Positions 16,609 through 26,357 of a DNA stretch of 64,000 nt are shown piece by piece (position 1 is the first letter of the stretch; each line of letters begins with the position of its first letter). The position numbers and the translations under genes are program-made. The stretch covers positions 558,001 through 622,000 of the forward strand of contig JAGKWQ010000001.1 in assembly GCA_021151825.1 (NCBI GenBank), given 5' to 3'. The notes beneath the pieces are model-generated. The model saw only the letters and a program-made list of their open reading frames with translations, did no database searches and was not told the origin of the DNA. This DNA comes from Cellvibrionaceae bacterium (GTDB taxonomy: Bacteria; Pseudomonadota; Gammaproteobacteria; Pseudomonadales; Cellvibrionaceae).

Positions 16609-19600
16609 TTATTGCAACACACGAACCTCTACCGGAAACTCTTTCGATTTTTGTGTGCGCGCAAGATTAAACTCAATAGTTTCCGGAATTTGTTTAACAT
16701 CCAACTCAATCGTGGTTTTACCAAAACTGTTGCGCAATTCTGCCGGCTGGCTAATGACTGCACCGGATTCATCCAACGCCTTCACTGCCATAAAGTCAGG
16801 CAAATTTCCTTCCACATCAAAAATCAAACGACCCGCCTCCCAGCGACGCAATTTTAATGTGCTGCCATTACTGCTCCACTCCATCCCAAACATAAATGGA
16901 GCTTTGACCGAAAGTGGATCTTCCGTTGCGAGAAAAACCATTTTTCCCCAGAGCGCCACAGCATCACCTTGCTCTAATGGACGGTCACGAATTTCCAGTT
17001 GCCCACGCAACCATGGGCGACTTGGATCGGGCTCGTATTTACCATTCGTCCAGCCGCCGCCCATATGCTCCATCGCAATAGGAACCTGGTAATTAACTGA
17101 ATGTAAATTTCCCGAAGCATCTTCTATTTCGCTAATGACGAAACGCACTGCACTTAATTGGCCCGTTAGCGGGTGAGTGTTGCGCGTATACACGTCGGCC
17201 AGTAACGATAAATGTTGCCCGCTAACGCTTAACTCGTTGAGCGCAATTAATGCTGGCCCGGCGGCAATGGTTTGCCTGGGTGTTTGATAGGGATAAACAA
17301 CATCGTTTGGAGGAGAATCTTTTTCCAATGCAGGTAAACTTGCCACACTCAACACCGCAAGTTCAGATTTTTCCGTCAGGAATGGTTTTGCCGGTGGAAA
17401 AATACGTGCGATGCTGAATTCATAATTTTTTTGTTCCAGCTTACTGGCCACAACCACCTCAGCAGCGGCAATTTTGCCTTGATAATCGATGCTGATTGTT
17501 TTACCGGAATCATAGAAATTATTGCCTCGCATCGCGTTGATACTGGCAAGTTGTTTACCATCTTCATTCAATGCATTCACTTGCAACAACGCAGCAGTAT
17601 TACCGCTCACCTGAAAATATAAGCGACTGGGGCCTGCCGAGAGAAAGCGAATTTGCACACCTTGCACATCCAGCGTTTTTCCAGCCAGTGGGCCATTCAG
17701 ATTTACACGCTCAACATCCAGTGGCAATTGCTGGGTGATAACCCCTTTTACCGCCCCTACACTGGTCAAGCTCACACCCGCCGGTAGCATAATTTTTTTT
17801 GTGCCTTGCAATCCGGTAAAGCTGATCGGCTGGCCATTTGCCATGGCATTACCCTGATACATCAGATTGATATTACTCGGTTGTTTTAAACCGCCGCCGC
17901 AACTACCCGCAGCGGCAATCAGGGATTTATCCTGATGGTCCACAATATCGGTAATACGCAATACAACGCTGTCATTTTCCTTGCCCAGATTAGGTAGGTT
18001 AAATGCATTTACATCCAGATTAATTTCATCGCCCTGCTCGGTTCGCTCTACCGTGCGAATACCAATTCCAAACGGGCCGGAAGAAGCCTGAGCAATAAAT
18101 GCTTCATTAAAATGTTTAACGGTGGCGAAGGCTGGCAGTTCCGCCGATGGCAGCGTGATGAATTGCGCCGGGTTGGACTCCAGCCGCTCACCATCGACAA
18201 CAGGCGCAGCATTATCTACACCAAACGCGCGACTCAGTAACGATGAAAACCACAAATGAATTTGCTGTGGCGCCTGCTCATCCAGATTTAATGTTGCGCG
18301 CACCTGATTCGCATCATGCTTGATTTTCATGCGCTCATAAAAAGGCAGGGTTTCCGGCCAATCGGTGGCGATTGTTGTTTTTGCTACAGACGCTGCGGCG
18401 GTTAATTTGTTGGCAGCATCAACAATAAATTGCTGATCATTGCTCGCCACTACCGCATTAAACTCCAACGCAGGCGGAAATGATTTTGGCTCAAGCCCGA
18501 GATATATTCCCTGAATAGGCTCTGCCGGTAACGACAACTTTCCCAGCGCCATTGCGGCCGAACCCTCCGGCAGCTGCCCTGGTTGAAACAGAACAGCGGA
18601 CACCATTTGGGAGTTGTATCCTTTTGCCCATGTTTCAAGATTTTTTTCCGCTGCAGCACCTGCCTGTAAACGACCATTAAAGGCGGCGACCAATTCAGGT
18701 GCCCCGACCACGATTTGGTTATTGCTAATGCTGGCCGATAGCACCGGGGATTTTTCACAGGTATTGTCATCTACCGTGGAAAAAATAATACCTTCGGGAC
18801 TTTCGTTATCAATGATGTAGTTTTTTTTTAGCCATTCACGCCAGGCATCGGCCGGAAAATTTCCGCTTAAAACCCACAGCGTTTTACTTTGCCCGTTTTG
18901 TCCATACACGCCCATCCAGACATCATCAGCTTGTTGCTGAACATTAATGCCTGCTTTTGCAAGGCCGCCCCAAAAACCGGTTTTGGGTTCGGCAACATAC
19001 GCAAACAAATCAGTGGTGGGCGAAAGCATTTGCAGGCGATCAACATCTGCATGCATCAAGCCAAATAGCGACGATGATGCAATGGCTTCAGTGACTTTTA
19101 TTTCCTGTGGCGCAACAGTAACCGGTGTCCAGGTAGAGCGTTTTAACCAGAGGATGGTGCCTGCTGTGGCGATAATCGCCAGCAGGATAACCAGCATGCC
19201 CCACACAAAATGCGATTTATGGAAATTCACATCTTCATGCAGCTCGTCATCAAGCTCTTCCGCTAATTGCGCTTCGCGTAATGAAAGTTCTTCATCGGTT
19301 AGTAAGTCGTCACCTGGCCATTCACGGTATGACGATTCATCGTCCAATAAAGGAACATCGAAATCTTCTTCGTCAAGGCGATCCTGACGCATATCCAAAG
19401 ATTCAGGTTGCGGCTCTGCAACTAGTGCAGGTTTTGTTACGGGTGATTGATCAGCAACATTTTTTGTTGCCGGTACCGGCGCTACTACTTTTTTTGCTTC
19501 CGTTTTTTTAACGTCAGTCTGTTTTTCCGCTGCTGCTGTCGGCGCAGGTTTTTTAGCCTCTGCTGGCGCCACCGAGGTATCCGGCGGAGTAACTGCATGA

Positions 19601-20424
19601 GCAGAAACATCGTCCGACTCATCCAGCAATTGACGGGCAGCCAGTGCATCAATTTGCGCTACTGACAATTCGTGCACAGCTGTTTCAGGTATTTCTTTTG
19701 CGACAGACGGTTTTTTGGTTGGTACCGCTGATGCTGAAAGATCAATAGGTTCCTGTACAGCGACAATCGATGTATGCGAACCATTGGTTTTCCCATTGGA
19801 ATGGGAACCATTGACCGGCTTTTCGCTCGCTAATGCTTCATTTACCAGATGCCCATTTACGGGCGTTCCATTGGCTGGTTTTCCTTTGGTCGCAGTTGCC
19901 GGATGACCATTCACAGCAGTTCCGTTAACCGTATTAGCATTATGACCATTAACTGCTTTGCCATTCACCGCAGGCTTTGCAGCTTCAGGCTTTATGAGTT
20001 CCGGATCAATCGAGTACGCCGATACCGGGCGCGTGGCCAAGGGCTGGTTGGCAAAGGTTTGCGGTTGTGCAGACGATTCTTGCGCAGGCGCTTTACGAAT
20101 CAGATAGAGACGTTCATCCGGTTCATCATCTTGCGTATCGAGCTGGTGCAATTCCAGCTCCAATTCGATCTGGTCAGAAATATTCGCCGCATCAGGTGAA
20201 TCCACGCCTATCACATCCAGATAAACGCCGGCCTCCTGGAAAGCCGCGCACCATCGTTCCACCTCGCTGGCGGAATCGAGCATTTTTATAACACTGGGTC
20301 GTTCTGACAAAAATGCCAGACGCACAGCTTTGGGCTTGAGGTTCAATAACTGGGCCAGGTTGCCAACTACCTGATCCGCATCGAATCCATCGACAAATTG
20401 GCCCTTATAGGTGAGTTTGTACAC
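16609..20424 (-). CDS. Large single-pass membrane protein of unknown function
   Basis: A 1271-residue protein starting at GTG with AGGAG 6 bases before it. Residues 1-75 form a small domain (YKLTYKGQFVDGF, LNLKPKAVRL, SVIKMLDSASEVERW, FQEAGVY) seen at the N-terminus of various bacterial membrane proteins. Residues 150-217 are rich in VNG/NGT/NGS units. An acidic, proline- and alanine-rich stretch runs to a single membrane helix (about 407-427, WGMLVILLAIIATAGTILWL). The remaining 840 residues should be periplasmic, with beta-rich segments and a few cysteines. It lies between a PilZ gene and the NodB deacetylase gene, all leftward. I recognise no known family for the periplasmic part. A role in c-di-GMP-linked envelope polysaccharide handling is only a positional guess. 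Confidence 0.8.
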   Translation of the reverse strand: MYKLTYKGQFVDGFDADQVVGNLAQLLNLKPKAVRLAFLSERPSVIKMLDSASEVERWCAAFQEAGVYLDVIGVDSPDAANISDQIELELELHQLDTQDDEPDERLYLIRKAPAQESSAQPQTFANQPLATRPVSAYSIDPELIKPEAAKPAVNGKAVNGHNANTVNGTAVNGHPATATKGKPANGTPVNGHLVNEALASEKPVNGSHSNGKTNGSHTSIVAVQEPIDLSASAVPTKKPSVAKEIPETAVHELSVAQIDALAARQLLDESDDVSAHAVTPPDTSVAPAEAKKPAPTAAAEKQTDVKKTEAKKVVAPVPATKNVADQSPVTKPALVAEPQPESLDMRQDRLDEEDFDVPLLDDESSYREWPGDDLLTDEELSLREAQLAEELDDELHEDVNFHKSHFVWGMLVILLAIIATAGTILWLKRSTWTPVTVAPQEIKVTEAIASSSLFGLMHADVDRLQMLSPTTDLFAYVAEPKTGFWGGLAKAGINVQQQADDVWMGVYGQNGQSKTLWVLSGNFPADAWREWLKKNYIIDNESPEGIIFSTVDDNTCEKSPVLSASISNNQIVVGAPELVAAFNGRLQAGAAAEKNLETWAKGYNSQMVSAVLFQPGQLPEGSAAMALGKLSLPAEPIQGIYLGLEPKSFPPALEFNAVVASNDQQFIVDAANKLTAAASVAKTTIATDWPETLPFYERMKIKHDANQVRATLNLDEQAPQQIHLWFSSLLSRAFGVDNAAPVVDGERLESNPAQFITLPSAELPAFATVKHFNEAFIAQASSGPFGIGIRTVERTEQGDEINLDVNAFNLPNLGKENDSVVLRITDIVDHQDKSLIAAAGSCGGGLKQPSNINLMYQGNAMANGQPISFTGLQGTKKIMLPAGVSLTSVGAVKGVITQQLPLDVERVNLNGPLAGKTLDVQGVQIRFLSAGPSRLYFQVSGNTAALLQVNALNEDGKQLASINAMRGNNFYDSGKTISIDYQGKIAAAEVVVASKLEQKNYEFSIARIFPPAKPFLTEKSELAVLSVASLPALEKDSPPNDVVYPYQTPRQTIAAGPALIALNELSVSGQHLSLLADVYTRNTHPLTGQLSAVRFVISEIEDASGNLHSVNYQVPIAMEHMGGGWTNGKYEPDPSRPWLRGQLEIRDRPLEQGDAVALWGKMVFLATEDPLSVKAPFMFGMEWSSNGSTLKLRRWEAGRLIFDVEGNLPDFMAVKALDESGAVISQPAELRNSFGKTTIELDVKQIPETIEFNLARTQKSKEFPVEVRVLQ

Positions 20425-20555
20425 AAGAACTCCTGCAGTTTTCAGTGAGCTGCCCCGATATTATTCAGGTTATACAGAGGGCAGATCTGAAAGCACCAAA
20501 CGGAAGCGCTTTGCAGCGTTATTATCGGAAAATTACATGTTGGGGGTTGATGGTA

Positions 20556-20825
20556 TCAATCATCTTGCAAAAAACGCAGGCCGACGCCAACAGGCTCTAC
20601 GCGTACCACTTCCATTTGCAATACGGGCGCATCATCCATCAGGCCCTGAACCTGGCCGGCTACCACAGATCCAATCGGAGGAATCTGTTCCGGTTCCAGG
20701 ACGACGAATACTCCACCATCAGAAATGTCGCGGGTTTTGACCAGCAACTCGCCAATACTATCGTGAACTATTTTAATGCGGCAAGCAAAAGGGGTGCGGA
20801 TGTGTCTGCGTTTTTCTTTAGACAT
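20556..20825 (-). CDS. PilZ-domain c-di-GMP-binding protein
   Basis: An 89-residue single-domain protein. It has the two c-di-GMP signature parts: RxxxR at Arg6-Arg10 (RRHIR) and DxSxxG at Asp33-Ser35-Gly38 (DISDGG), followed by the six-stranded barrel pattern with GSVVAGQVQG and GVGLRFL. It is a cytosolic receiver that changes shape on binding c-di-GMP. It lies 131 bases upstream of the 1271-residue membrane gene in the same direction, and 101 bases downstream of parC. With HD-GYP genes elsewhere in this window, it could pass c-di-GMP levels to the neighbouring envelope genes; this link is inferred. Confidence 0.9.
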   Translation of the reverse strand: MSKEKRRHIRTPFACRIKIVHDSIGELLVKTRDISDGGVFVVLEPEQIPPIGSVVAGQVQGLMDDAPVLQMEVVRVEPVGVGLRFLQDD

Positions 20826-20925
20826 GTGTCAACCTGGTTATTTTTTTACTATTGAAATCCAGTCGCCTCTGCCCGAGCCCATGTCTGCATAAACAAAACA
20901 AGCCGGGCAGAATGCGTACAGATTA

Positions 20926-23184
20926 TCACTTGTCGCTCACTTCCGCCTTATCCACTTTCTGGAATCCGCGCGGTAATTTGTTACCACGACGGCCACGCTC
21001 ACCTTTGTAGTGTTCCAAATCCGATGCTTTAAGGGTGATGTGACGCTTACCCGAATGCAACGTTAATTGCTGGCCAGGGTGAATTACATTCAAGGCGACT
21101 ACAAACTCTTCACGACTAATGACCTTGGCTCCGGGAATGTTCATGATCTTATTGCCCTTCCCTTTGGCTAATTCCGGCAATTCAGTCACCGGAAACACCA
21201 GCAAGCGACCATCATTACTTACCGCGGCCAGCAGCGCCTGTTCAGGGCTATTAATCAGTTGCGGAGGCATTACAAATGCGCCCTCGGGTAGCGTTAACAG
21301 CGCTTTACCGGCTTTGTTTTTGCTAGCGAGATCTTCCAGTTTCGCCACAAAACCATACCCGGCGTCGGATGCGATCAACACGCGCTGGCTATCAGCCCCC
21401 ATCAATGCACCTTCAAATGTTGCACCGCTGGGTGGACTAATACGGCCACTTAATGGCTCGCCCTGTCCACGCGCAGACGGCAAATTGTGTGCGGGGACCG
21501 CGTAACTGCGCCCGGTAGAGTCCAGCAATACCACACTTTGATTGCTCTTGCCTTGCACCGCGAACTTGAAACTATCACCGGCTTTGTAACTCAAGCCCGC
21601 TGCATCTACTTCGTGGCCTTTGGCGGCGCGAATCCAGCCTTTGTCCGAAATAACCACAGTGATGGCTTCGGCACTAACCAATTCGGTTTCGCTCAAGGCT
21701 TGTGCTTCCGCACGCTCGACAATGGGCGAGCGACGCTCATCGCCAAATTGATCGGCGACTTGCAGTAATTCTTTGCGCACCAGGTTTTTTAATTTCACGG
21801 CAGAGTCGAGAATTTTTTGCAGACCATCGCGCTCTTTCATTAAATCATTTTGTTCTTCGCGGATTTTCATTTCTTCCAAACGCGCCAATTGGCGCAATTT
21901 GGTTTCAAGAATATATTCCGCTTGCATTTCAATTAAATTAAAACGCTTCATCAACACCGGCTTGGGATTTTCTTCCTCGCGGATAATACGGATAACTTCA
22001 TCCACATTGAGGAATACAATCATCAATGCCGCTAAACGCAGCAAGCGCTCTTCCACTTTTTCCAAACGGTATTGCAAGCGGCGACGTGTGGTAACGGTGC
22101 GGAAGCTCAACCATTCGGCAAGAATTTTATTAAGCGGTTTTACTGCCGGGCGGCCATCAATACCGATCATGTTCATGTTGACACGATAGGTGCGTTCAAG
22201 CTCGGTGGTCGCAAACAAATGTTGCATGATTTGTTCAAGGTCGACGCGGTTTGAACGCGGAACAATAACCAGGCGCGTCGGATTTTCATGGTCAGATTCA
22301 TCGCGCAAATCTGCCACCATCGGCAATTTTTTCGCTTGCATTTGCGCGGCAATTTGCTCAAGGATTTTTGCACCGCTCACCTGGTGTGGCAGTGCAGTGA
22401 TAATAATATCGCCACCCTCTTCATCTTTTTGCCATACCGCGCGCATACGAATACTGCCGCGCCCGGTTTCATACATTTTGATAATGTCATCACGCGACGA
22501 AATAATTTCCGCTTCGGTAGGCATATCCGGGCCGAGAATATGCTGGCAAAGCTCGGTCACTGTCGCATTGGGATTATCCAGCAAATGCACACAGGCATTC
22601 ACCACTTCGCGCAAATTGTGCGGCGGAATATCGGTAGCCATACCTACTGCAATGCCGGTAGTGCCATTCAACAATACATTGGGAACACGTGCAGGCAATA
22701 CTATCGGCTCTTCAAGCGTGCCATCGAAATTGGGTTGCCAATCGACAGTACCTTGACCCAATTCCTCTAGTAATACTTCACTGTATTTGGTGAGGCGCGA
22801 TTCGGTATAGCGCATAGCCGCGAAGGATTTGGGATCGTCCGGAGAACCCCAGTTACCCTGGCCATCAACCAGCGTATAACGATAGGAAAATGGTTGCGCC
22901 ATTAGCACCATCGCTTCGTATGATGCCGAGTCACCATGCGGATGGAACTTACCAATTACATCACCCACGGTACGCGCGGACTTTTTATATTTTGCACTGG
23001 ATTTTAACCCCAGCTCACTCATCGCATACACGATACGACGCTGAACGGGTTTAAGACCGTCACCGATATGCGGCAAAGCACGGTCAAGAATTACATACAT
23101 GGAATAATCGAGATAGGCTTTCTCGGTGTAGTCCTTGAGCGCTATACGCTCATCGGCCTCGGGCAGGGTTATATCGTCACTCAT
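20926..23184 (-). CDS. parC: DNA topoisomerase IV subunit A
   Basis: A 752-residue ParC, of the usual length. The breakage-reunion domain has FHPHGDSASYEAM, with Ser86 and Glu90 at the sites where quinolone resistance changes arise in E. coli (Ser80, Glu84), both in the wild-type state. The catalytic tyrosine is Tyr126 in AAMRYTESR. The C-terminal part has the blades of a DNA-wrapping propeller, including QGKSNQSVVLLDSTGRSYA and KGKGNKIMNIPGAK. With ParE it decatenates daughter chromosomes. The parE gene is not in the window; the gene downstream is the PilZ gene. Alignment with E. coli ParC is strong along the whole length. Confidence 0.98.
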   Translation of the reverse strand: MSDDITLPEADERIALKDYTEKAYLDYSMYVILDRALPHIGDGLKPVQRRIVYAMSELGLKSSAKYKKSARTVGDVIGKFHPHGDSASYEAMVLMAQPFSYRYTLVDGQGNWGSPDDPKSFAAMRYTESRLTKYSEVLLEELGQGTVDWQPNFDGTLEEPIVLPARVPNVLLNGTTGIAVGMATDIPPHNLREVVNACVHLLDNPNATVTELCQHILGPDMPTEAEIISSRDDIIKMYETGRGSIRMRAVWQKDEEGGDIIITALPHQVSGAKILEQIAAQMQAKKLPMVADLRDESDHENPTRLVIVPRSNRVDLEQIMQHLFATTELERTYRVNMNMIGIDGRPAVKPLNKILAEWLSFRTVTTRRRLQYRLEKVEERLLRLAALMIVFLNVDEVIRIIREEENPKPVLMKRFNLIEMQAEYILETKLRQLARLEEMKIREEQNDLMKERDGLQKILDSAVKLKNLVRKELLQVADQFGDERRSPIVERAEAQALSETELVSAEAITVVISDKGWIRAAKGHEVDAAGLSYKAGDSFKFAVQGKSNQSVVLLDSTGRSYAVPAHNLPSARGQGEPLSGRISPPSGATFEGALMGADSQRVLIASDAGYGFVAKLEDLASKNKAGKALLTLPEGAFVMPPQLINSPEQALLAAVSNDGRLLVFPVTELPELAKGKGNKIMNIPGAKVISREEFVVALNVIHPGQQLTLHSGKRHITLKASDLEHYKGERGRRGNKLPRGFQKVDKAEVSDK

Positions 23185-23267
23185 TTAACATCCTGAACAG
23201 CAGAGCTTAAAAAAATAATCAAAAAAAAATTTTGTGATATCACACGCGGTACATTTTCAATAAGCGT

Positions 23268-23762
23268 TTAATTGCGCTTTTGCGCTAAAGGGATCGCGCC
23301 TTTTTCGTTCACGCGCAAAGTGGGTAACCACGCACTAAAATCCAGCTTGGCCGAAAAGTTATAATTCACTTCTTCACGTACTCCGGTGCGGCTAAAATGT
23401 TCCAGCAAACGTACCAGTTGTATTACGTTAGCACTCACCACGACTTTAACCGGAGTTTCTTTATAGGCGATTAAGGTAGGTAACTCATTGCTCACACCAC
23501 TGAGCACATCAAAATTTTCAATACCAATATTGTAGGAAATTCCACGCAGCGACAAATCGCGATCATTAGGGTTGGAGATCAGCAAACTGACTTCAATAGG
23601 CTGATTAAAACCTTGGGCAGGAAGCAGTTGCAAACCGGCAACCTTAACCGTAGGTTGCTCAATTTTTGGCTGCAGACTAGCGCAACTGGCCAACAACAAA
23701 CAAACGGTTATAAAAAAAACCTTATTCCATACTAATGATAAATTCGAAGAAATTTTAACCAT
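23268..23762 (-). CDS. LEA type 2 family lipoprotein
   Basis: A 164-residue lipoprotein with lipobox LLASC. After the cysteine it has a single beta-sandwich with IEVSLLISNPNDRDLSLRGISYNIGIENFDVLSG, the mark of the LEA14/WHy fold. The start at 23762 is preceded by CAGGAAG; a methionine 42 bases upstream is less likely. The gene ends 83 bases before parC starts, in the same direction. Members of the family are linked to stress tolerance but their bacterial function is not settled. The fold is recognised; a role cannot be given. Confidence 0.8.
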   Translation of the reverse strand: MVKISSNLSLVWNKVFFITVCLLLASCASLQPKIEQPTVKVAGLQLLPAQGFNQPIEVSLLISNPNDRDLSLRGISYNIGIENFDVLSGVSNELPTLIAYKETPVKVVVSANVIQLVRLLEHFSRTGVREEVNYNFSAKLDFSAWLPTLRVNEKGAIPLAQKRN

Positions 23763-24073
23763 TTTTATGCGCTTCCTGAAAAAATCGGGTTTGATGATAA
23801 CCACAGAAACATGAAACTGTGAATTGGCTGCACCCCCGTTGTAACAACTCTGTGATCTAATCCGCTCGCTTTTAACTGGCTATTCATCTTTGGGCGAGCC
23901 AGACAAACACCCTAAAATAATGATTTAACTACACACCGTATTTTTAGCGTGGAAGTTAAGGCCGTAGCAATTAATTTGGTTGGCCATATTAACGGGGCAG
24001 TTGCCGGATTTGCACTGCACAATTTTGCCAGTGATGGTCAGCTTATCAGTGTTATGACTCTGACTGACGCAAT
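23763..24073. other. Intergenic stretch without recognised gene
   Basis: About 310 bases between divergent genes. It holds the ribosome-binding site of the LEA-type gene and presumably promoters for both sides. An in-frame run from a GTG at 23949 to a stop at 24101 exists but has no ribosome-binding site. Nothing else is recognised. Confidence 0.6.
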
Positions 24074-24448
24074 ATGTTTAATTCACCACAAAAACAATTA
24101 ATCAACCCGGATGATTTATTTGGTAGCCGCGAAATTCGTTTTCAGGATCGGCGCGAATCCCACTACCCGCAATTAATGCGCTTGTGCGCTGATTTTAATT
24201 TTTCTGTGTTGCAGTTACAGCGCAAAATTTTTAGCCATTTATCGCGCAAACTGGTACCGGGCCCATTGGAATTTGTATTGGCGTTGCGCGATGAATCCAG
24301 TGAATACTGGTATAGCCTGTCGCCGGGTGTTGAAAGCCTTAAACTGCTCAATGATTATTGCAAAACCTACGAAATCGATCTGTTGCACATGCATTTAATT
24401 GGTGACGATGGCGATGATCAGGAATTGCACAATGAGTCCTTTTACTAG
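24074..24448 (+). CDS. Hypothetical protein, 124 residues
   Basis: A cytosolic protein without signal peptide or membrane helix. It has a basic middle (SVLQLQRKIFSHLSRKL), aromatic segments (ESSEYWYSLSPGVESLKLLNDYC) and an acidic end (IGDDGDDQELHNE). I do not recognise the family. Codon use and composition resemble neighbouring genes and the frame is open to a clean stop, which favours a real gene, but no clear ribosome-binding site precedes the ATG. It converges on the DUF2750 gene. Confidence 0.55.
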   Translation: MFNSPQKQLINPDDLFGSREIRFQDRRESHYPQLMRLCADFNFSVLQLQRKIFSHLSRKLVPGPLEFVLALRDESSEYWYSLSPGVESLKLLNDYCKTYEIDLLHMHLIGDDGDDQELHNESFY

Positions 24449-24472
24449 CGGGCTCATTGCACACCGGTAACA

Positions 24473-24856
24473 TTATTCGCCCATTTCCGCTTCAAATTCT
24501 TCCAGCAAATCCAGCGGCTCCATTTCTTCACCGTCCAGCTCTTCGTTCCAATTAATGCCTACCAGCAGCACATCTTCATGCATACCAGGTAACCAATCTT
24601 CCAGAAATTCTTCCAGATCCACAGGTACGGGGTGATAATCTTTCCAATCATCAACACAATGCCCACGCGCAAACGATTCCTGCGACCAGAATGGCATTAC
24701 ATCGACATCCTCATGATCTTCCGAGGCACTTAGCGCCCAGCCATCCGGCCCTTGCAAGCCCCACACGCAGCCCAGCTCCATAGCCTCTACGATAAAACGG
24801 TCGAGATTTTCAGCGGGATCATCGCTAAGTGGTTCAATTGCAGTAGTGTCATTCAT
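24473..24856 (-). CDS. DUF2750 acidic cytosolic protein
   Basis: A 127-residue, strongly acidic protein. The core CVWGLQGPDGWALSASEDHEDVDVMPFWSQ, the VPVDLEEFLEDWLPGMHED stretch and VGINWNEELDGEE match the DUF2750 family in order. Family members are small soluble proteins of unknown function. It lies upstream of nothing obviously linked; the YgjP-like gene in the same direction ends 37 bases before its start, so the two may be co-transcribed. Confidence 0.75.
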   Translation of the reverse strand: MNDTTAIEPLSDDPAENLDRFIVEAMELGCVWGLQGPDGWALSASEDHEDVDVMPFWSQESFARGHCVDDWKDYHPVPVDLEEFLEDWLPGMHEDVLLVGINWNEELDGEEMEPLDLLEEFEAEMGE

Positions 24857-24892
24857 GCGGATTACCCTTGGAGTTTTGCTTTAGCTTTTGAA

Positions 24893-25633
24893 TTACAGGC
24901 ACAGCCGGGCGCCATTAGCTTTTAACCAGGCCCGATCAGTTTTACAGCCGGGGCAAAGGCTGGTAACGAGTGCCCAGAAATCGGCGCTGTGATTCTGGTG
25001 ACGCAGGTGGCTGACTTCGTGGGCGACAAGATAATCGACTATAGCTTCCGGGGCCAGCAGTATCTGCCAGTTATATTGGATTGCACCTTTACTGGTGCAA
25101 TGTCCCCATTTGGAACGCGTCGCCCTGACATTTACCGAGCTAAATCGTAATCCTGCACGAACGCAGCATTCGGCCGTTTTACGAGTAAGAATTTGCAATG
25201 CTTGCTGTTGATACCAGCGCGCCAGCAGCGCGCGGATTTGTTCCTGTTCGGTAGCGCGCACGCGCGCCGATAAAATGAGATGCAACTCTTGCCCGACCCG
25301 CGCAATCGCCGCGCGTGGACCGCGACCAATTACCAGATGCAAGGTTTCGTCCATAAAAGCAATACCGGCCCCCTGTACATAAGTTGGTGCTGCCGGTTGC
25401 GCACGGATCAGCGCCTGTTGCTCGGTAATTTTTTCCCTTACCCACGCCGCTTTTTGTTGCAGGAAGGCCATCAAAAAAGATCGGGCCGTATTGAGCGGTG
25501 CGCGAATGACGACTCTCGCCGCACGCACTTCAATGCTGACGGTGCGCCGCCGCGCTGAGCGCGCAAGCGTAAACTCAAATCCCAAATCAGCCTCAGGCAA
25601 AGGCACTTTTTTCAGGCCGATAACTTCATCCAT
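24893..25633 (-). CDS. YgjP-like zinc metallopeptidase (DUF45/M48-type)
   Basis: A 246-residue protein with the active-site helix AHEVSHLRHQNHSADFW: His205, Glu206 and His209 give HExxH and His215 is the likely third ligand. The upstream RSKWGHCTSKGAIQYNWQILLAPEAIVDYLV is typical of the YgjP/DUF45 family. No signal peptide is seen with the chosen ATG at 25633, which lies 8 bases after the stop of the MBL gene; longer reading would overlap that gene. E. coli YgjP is reported as a metal-dependent pyrophosphatase or peptidase-like enzyme, so the substrate is open. It is second in a leftward pair with the MBL hydrolase. Confidence 0.85.
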   Translation of the reverse strand: MDEVIGLKKVPLPEADLGFEFTLARSARRRTVSIEVRAARVVIRAPLNTARSFLMAFLQQKAAWVREKITEQQALIRAQPAAPTYVQGAGIAFMDETLHLVIGRGPRAAIARVGQELHLILSARVRATEQEQIRALLARWYQQQALQILTRKTAECCVRAGLRFSSVNVRATRSKWGHCTSKGAIQYNWQILLAPEAIVDYLVAHEVSHLRHQNHSADFWALVTSLCPGCKTDRAWLKANGARLCL

Positions 25634-25640
25634 GAGCGAA

Positions 25641-26288
25641 TCAACCAAAGTTTTTGTCGGCAACAAAAGGATTGGTCGCACGCTCCTGCCCAAGGGTGGA
25701 CATGGGGCCATGGCCGGGAATAAAACGGACTTCATCACCCAGCGGGAATACCCGGGTACGTATTGCATTGATCAAATCGGCGTGATTACCACGCGGGAAA
25801 TCCGTGCGCCCGATCGAACCTTTAAACAGCACGTCACCAACTAATGCCAGGCGGGATTCGCGATGGAAGAAAATCACATGACCGGGGGTATGGCCCGGGC
25901 AATGCAACACATCGAGCTGGGCAGCACCGACGTTAACGGTATCGCCATGATTGAGTAATTGCGTAGGCTGGAAATTATCGACAGGAGCAAAGCCCATCAT
26001 TTGGATTTGCTGCGGTAACAAGTTAATCCAGAACAGATCGTCGGCATGCGGGCCGATCACCGGCAACCCCAGAAGCTTTACCAGCGCAGCCGTGCCACCG
26101 ACATGATCCAGATGGCCATGAGTGAGCAGGATCTGCGTGAGTTTCACATCCAGGGATTTTGCTGCCGAGAGAATTCGCTCGATATCACCACCCGGATCAA
26201 CCACCGCCGCATCACGGGTCTCATCGCACCACAATAAGGTGCAGTTTTGTTGGTAATGAGTAACGGGGATGATTTGGTAGTGCAGCAC
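25641..26288 (-). CDS. MBL-fold hydrolase, YcbL/glyoxalase II-like
   Basis: A 215-residue metallo-beta-lactamase-fold enzyme. The metal motif is THGHLDH (His57, His59, Asp61, His62), with the later ligands in HCPGHTPGH, VGDVLF and IPGHGP. The length and the absence of the glyoxalase II C-terminal helix domain point to the YcbL type, which splits thioesters such as S-lactoylglutathione. It is probably the first gene of a pair with the YgjP-like peptidase. The substrate is inferred from the family. Confidence 0.88.
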   Translation of the reverse strand: MLHYQIIPVTHYQQNCTLLWCDETRDAAVVDPGGDIERILSAAKSLDVKLTQILLTHGHLDHVGGTAALVKLLGLPVIGPHADDLFWINLLPQQIQMMGFAPVDNFQPTQLLNHGDTVNVGAAQLDVLHCPGHTPGHVIFFHRESRLALVGDVLFKGSIGRTDFPRGNHADLINAIRTRVFPLGDEVRFIPGHGPMSTLGQERATNPFVADKNFG

Positions 26289-26357
26289 TGCGGAACCTCT
26301 TGTGTTTCAAGGCCGCCAAGATACCACAGGTTTGCCAGTTGATTTATATTGACACGA

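Noticed and set aside
23949..24101. Short frame starting at GTG before the 124-residue gene
   Set aside because: No ribosome-binding site and it overlaps the next gene; 50 residues without a motif are not enough support.
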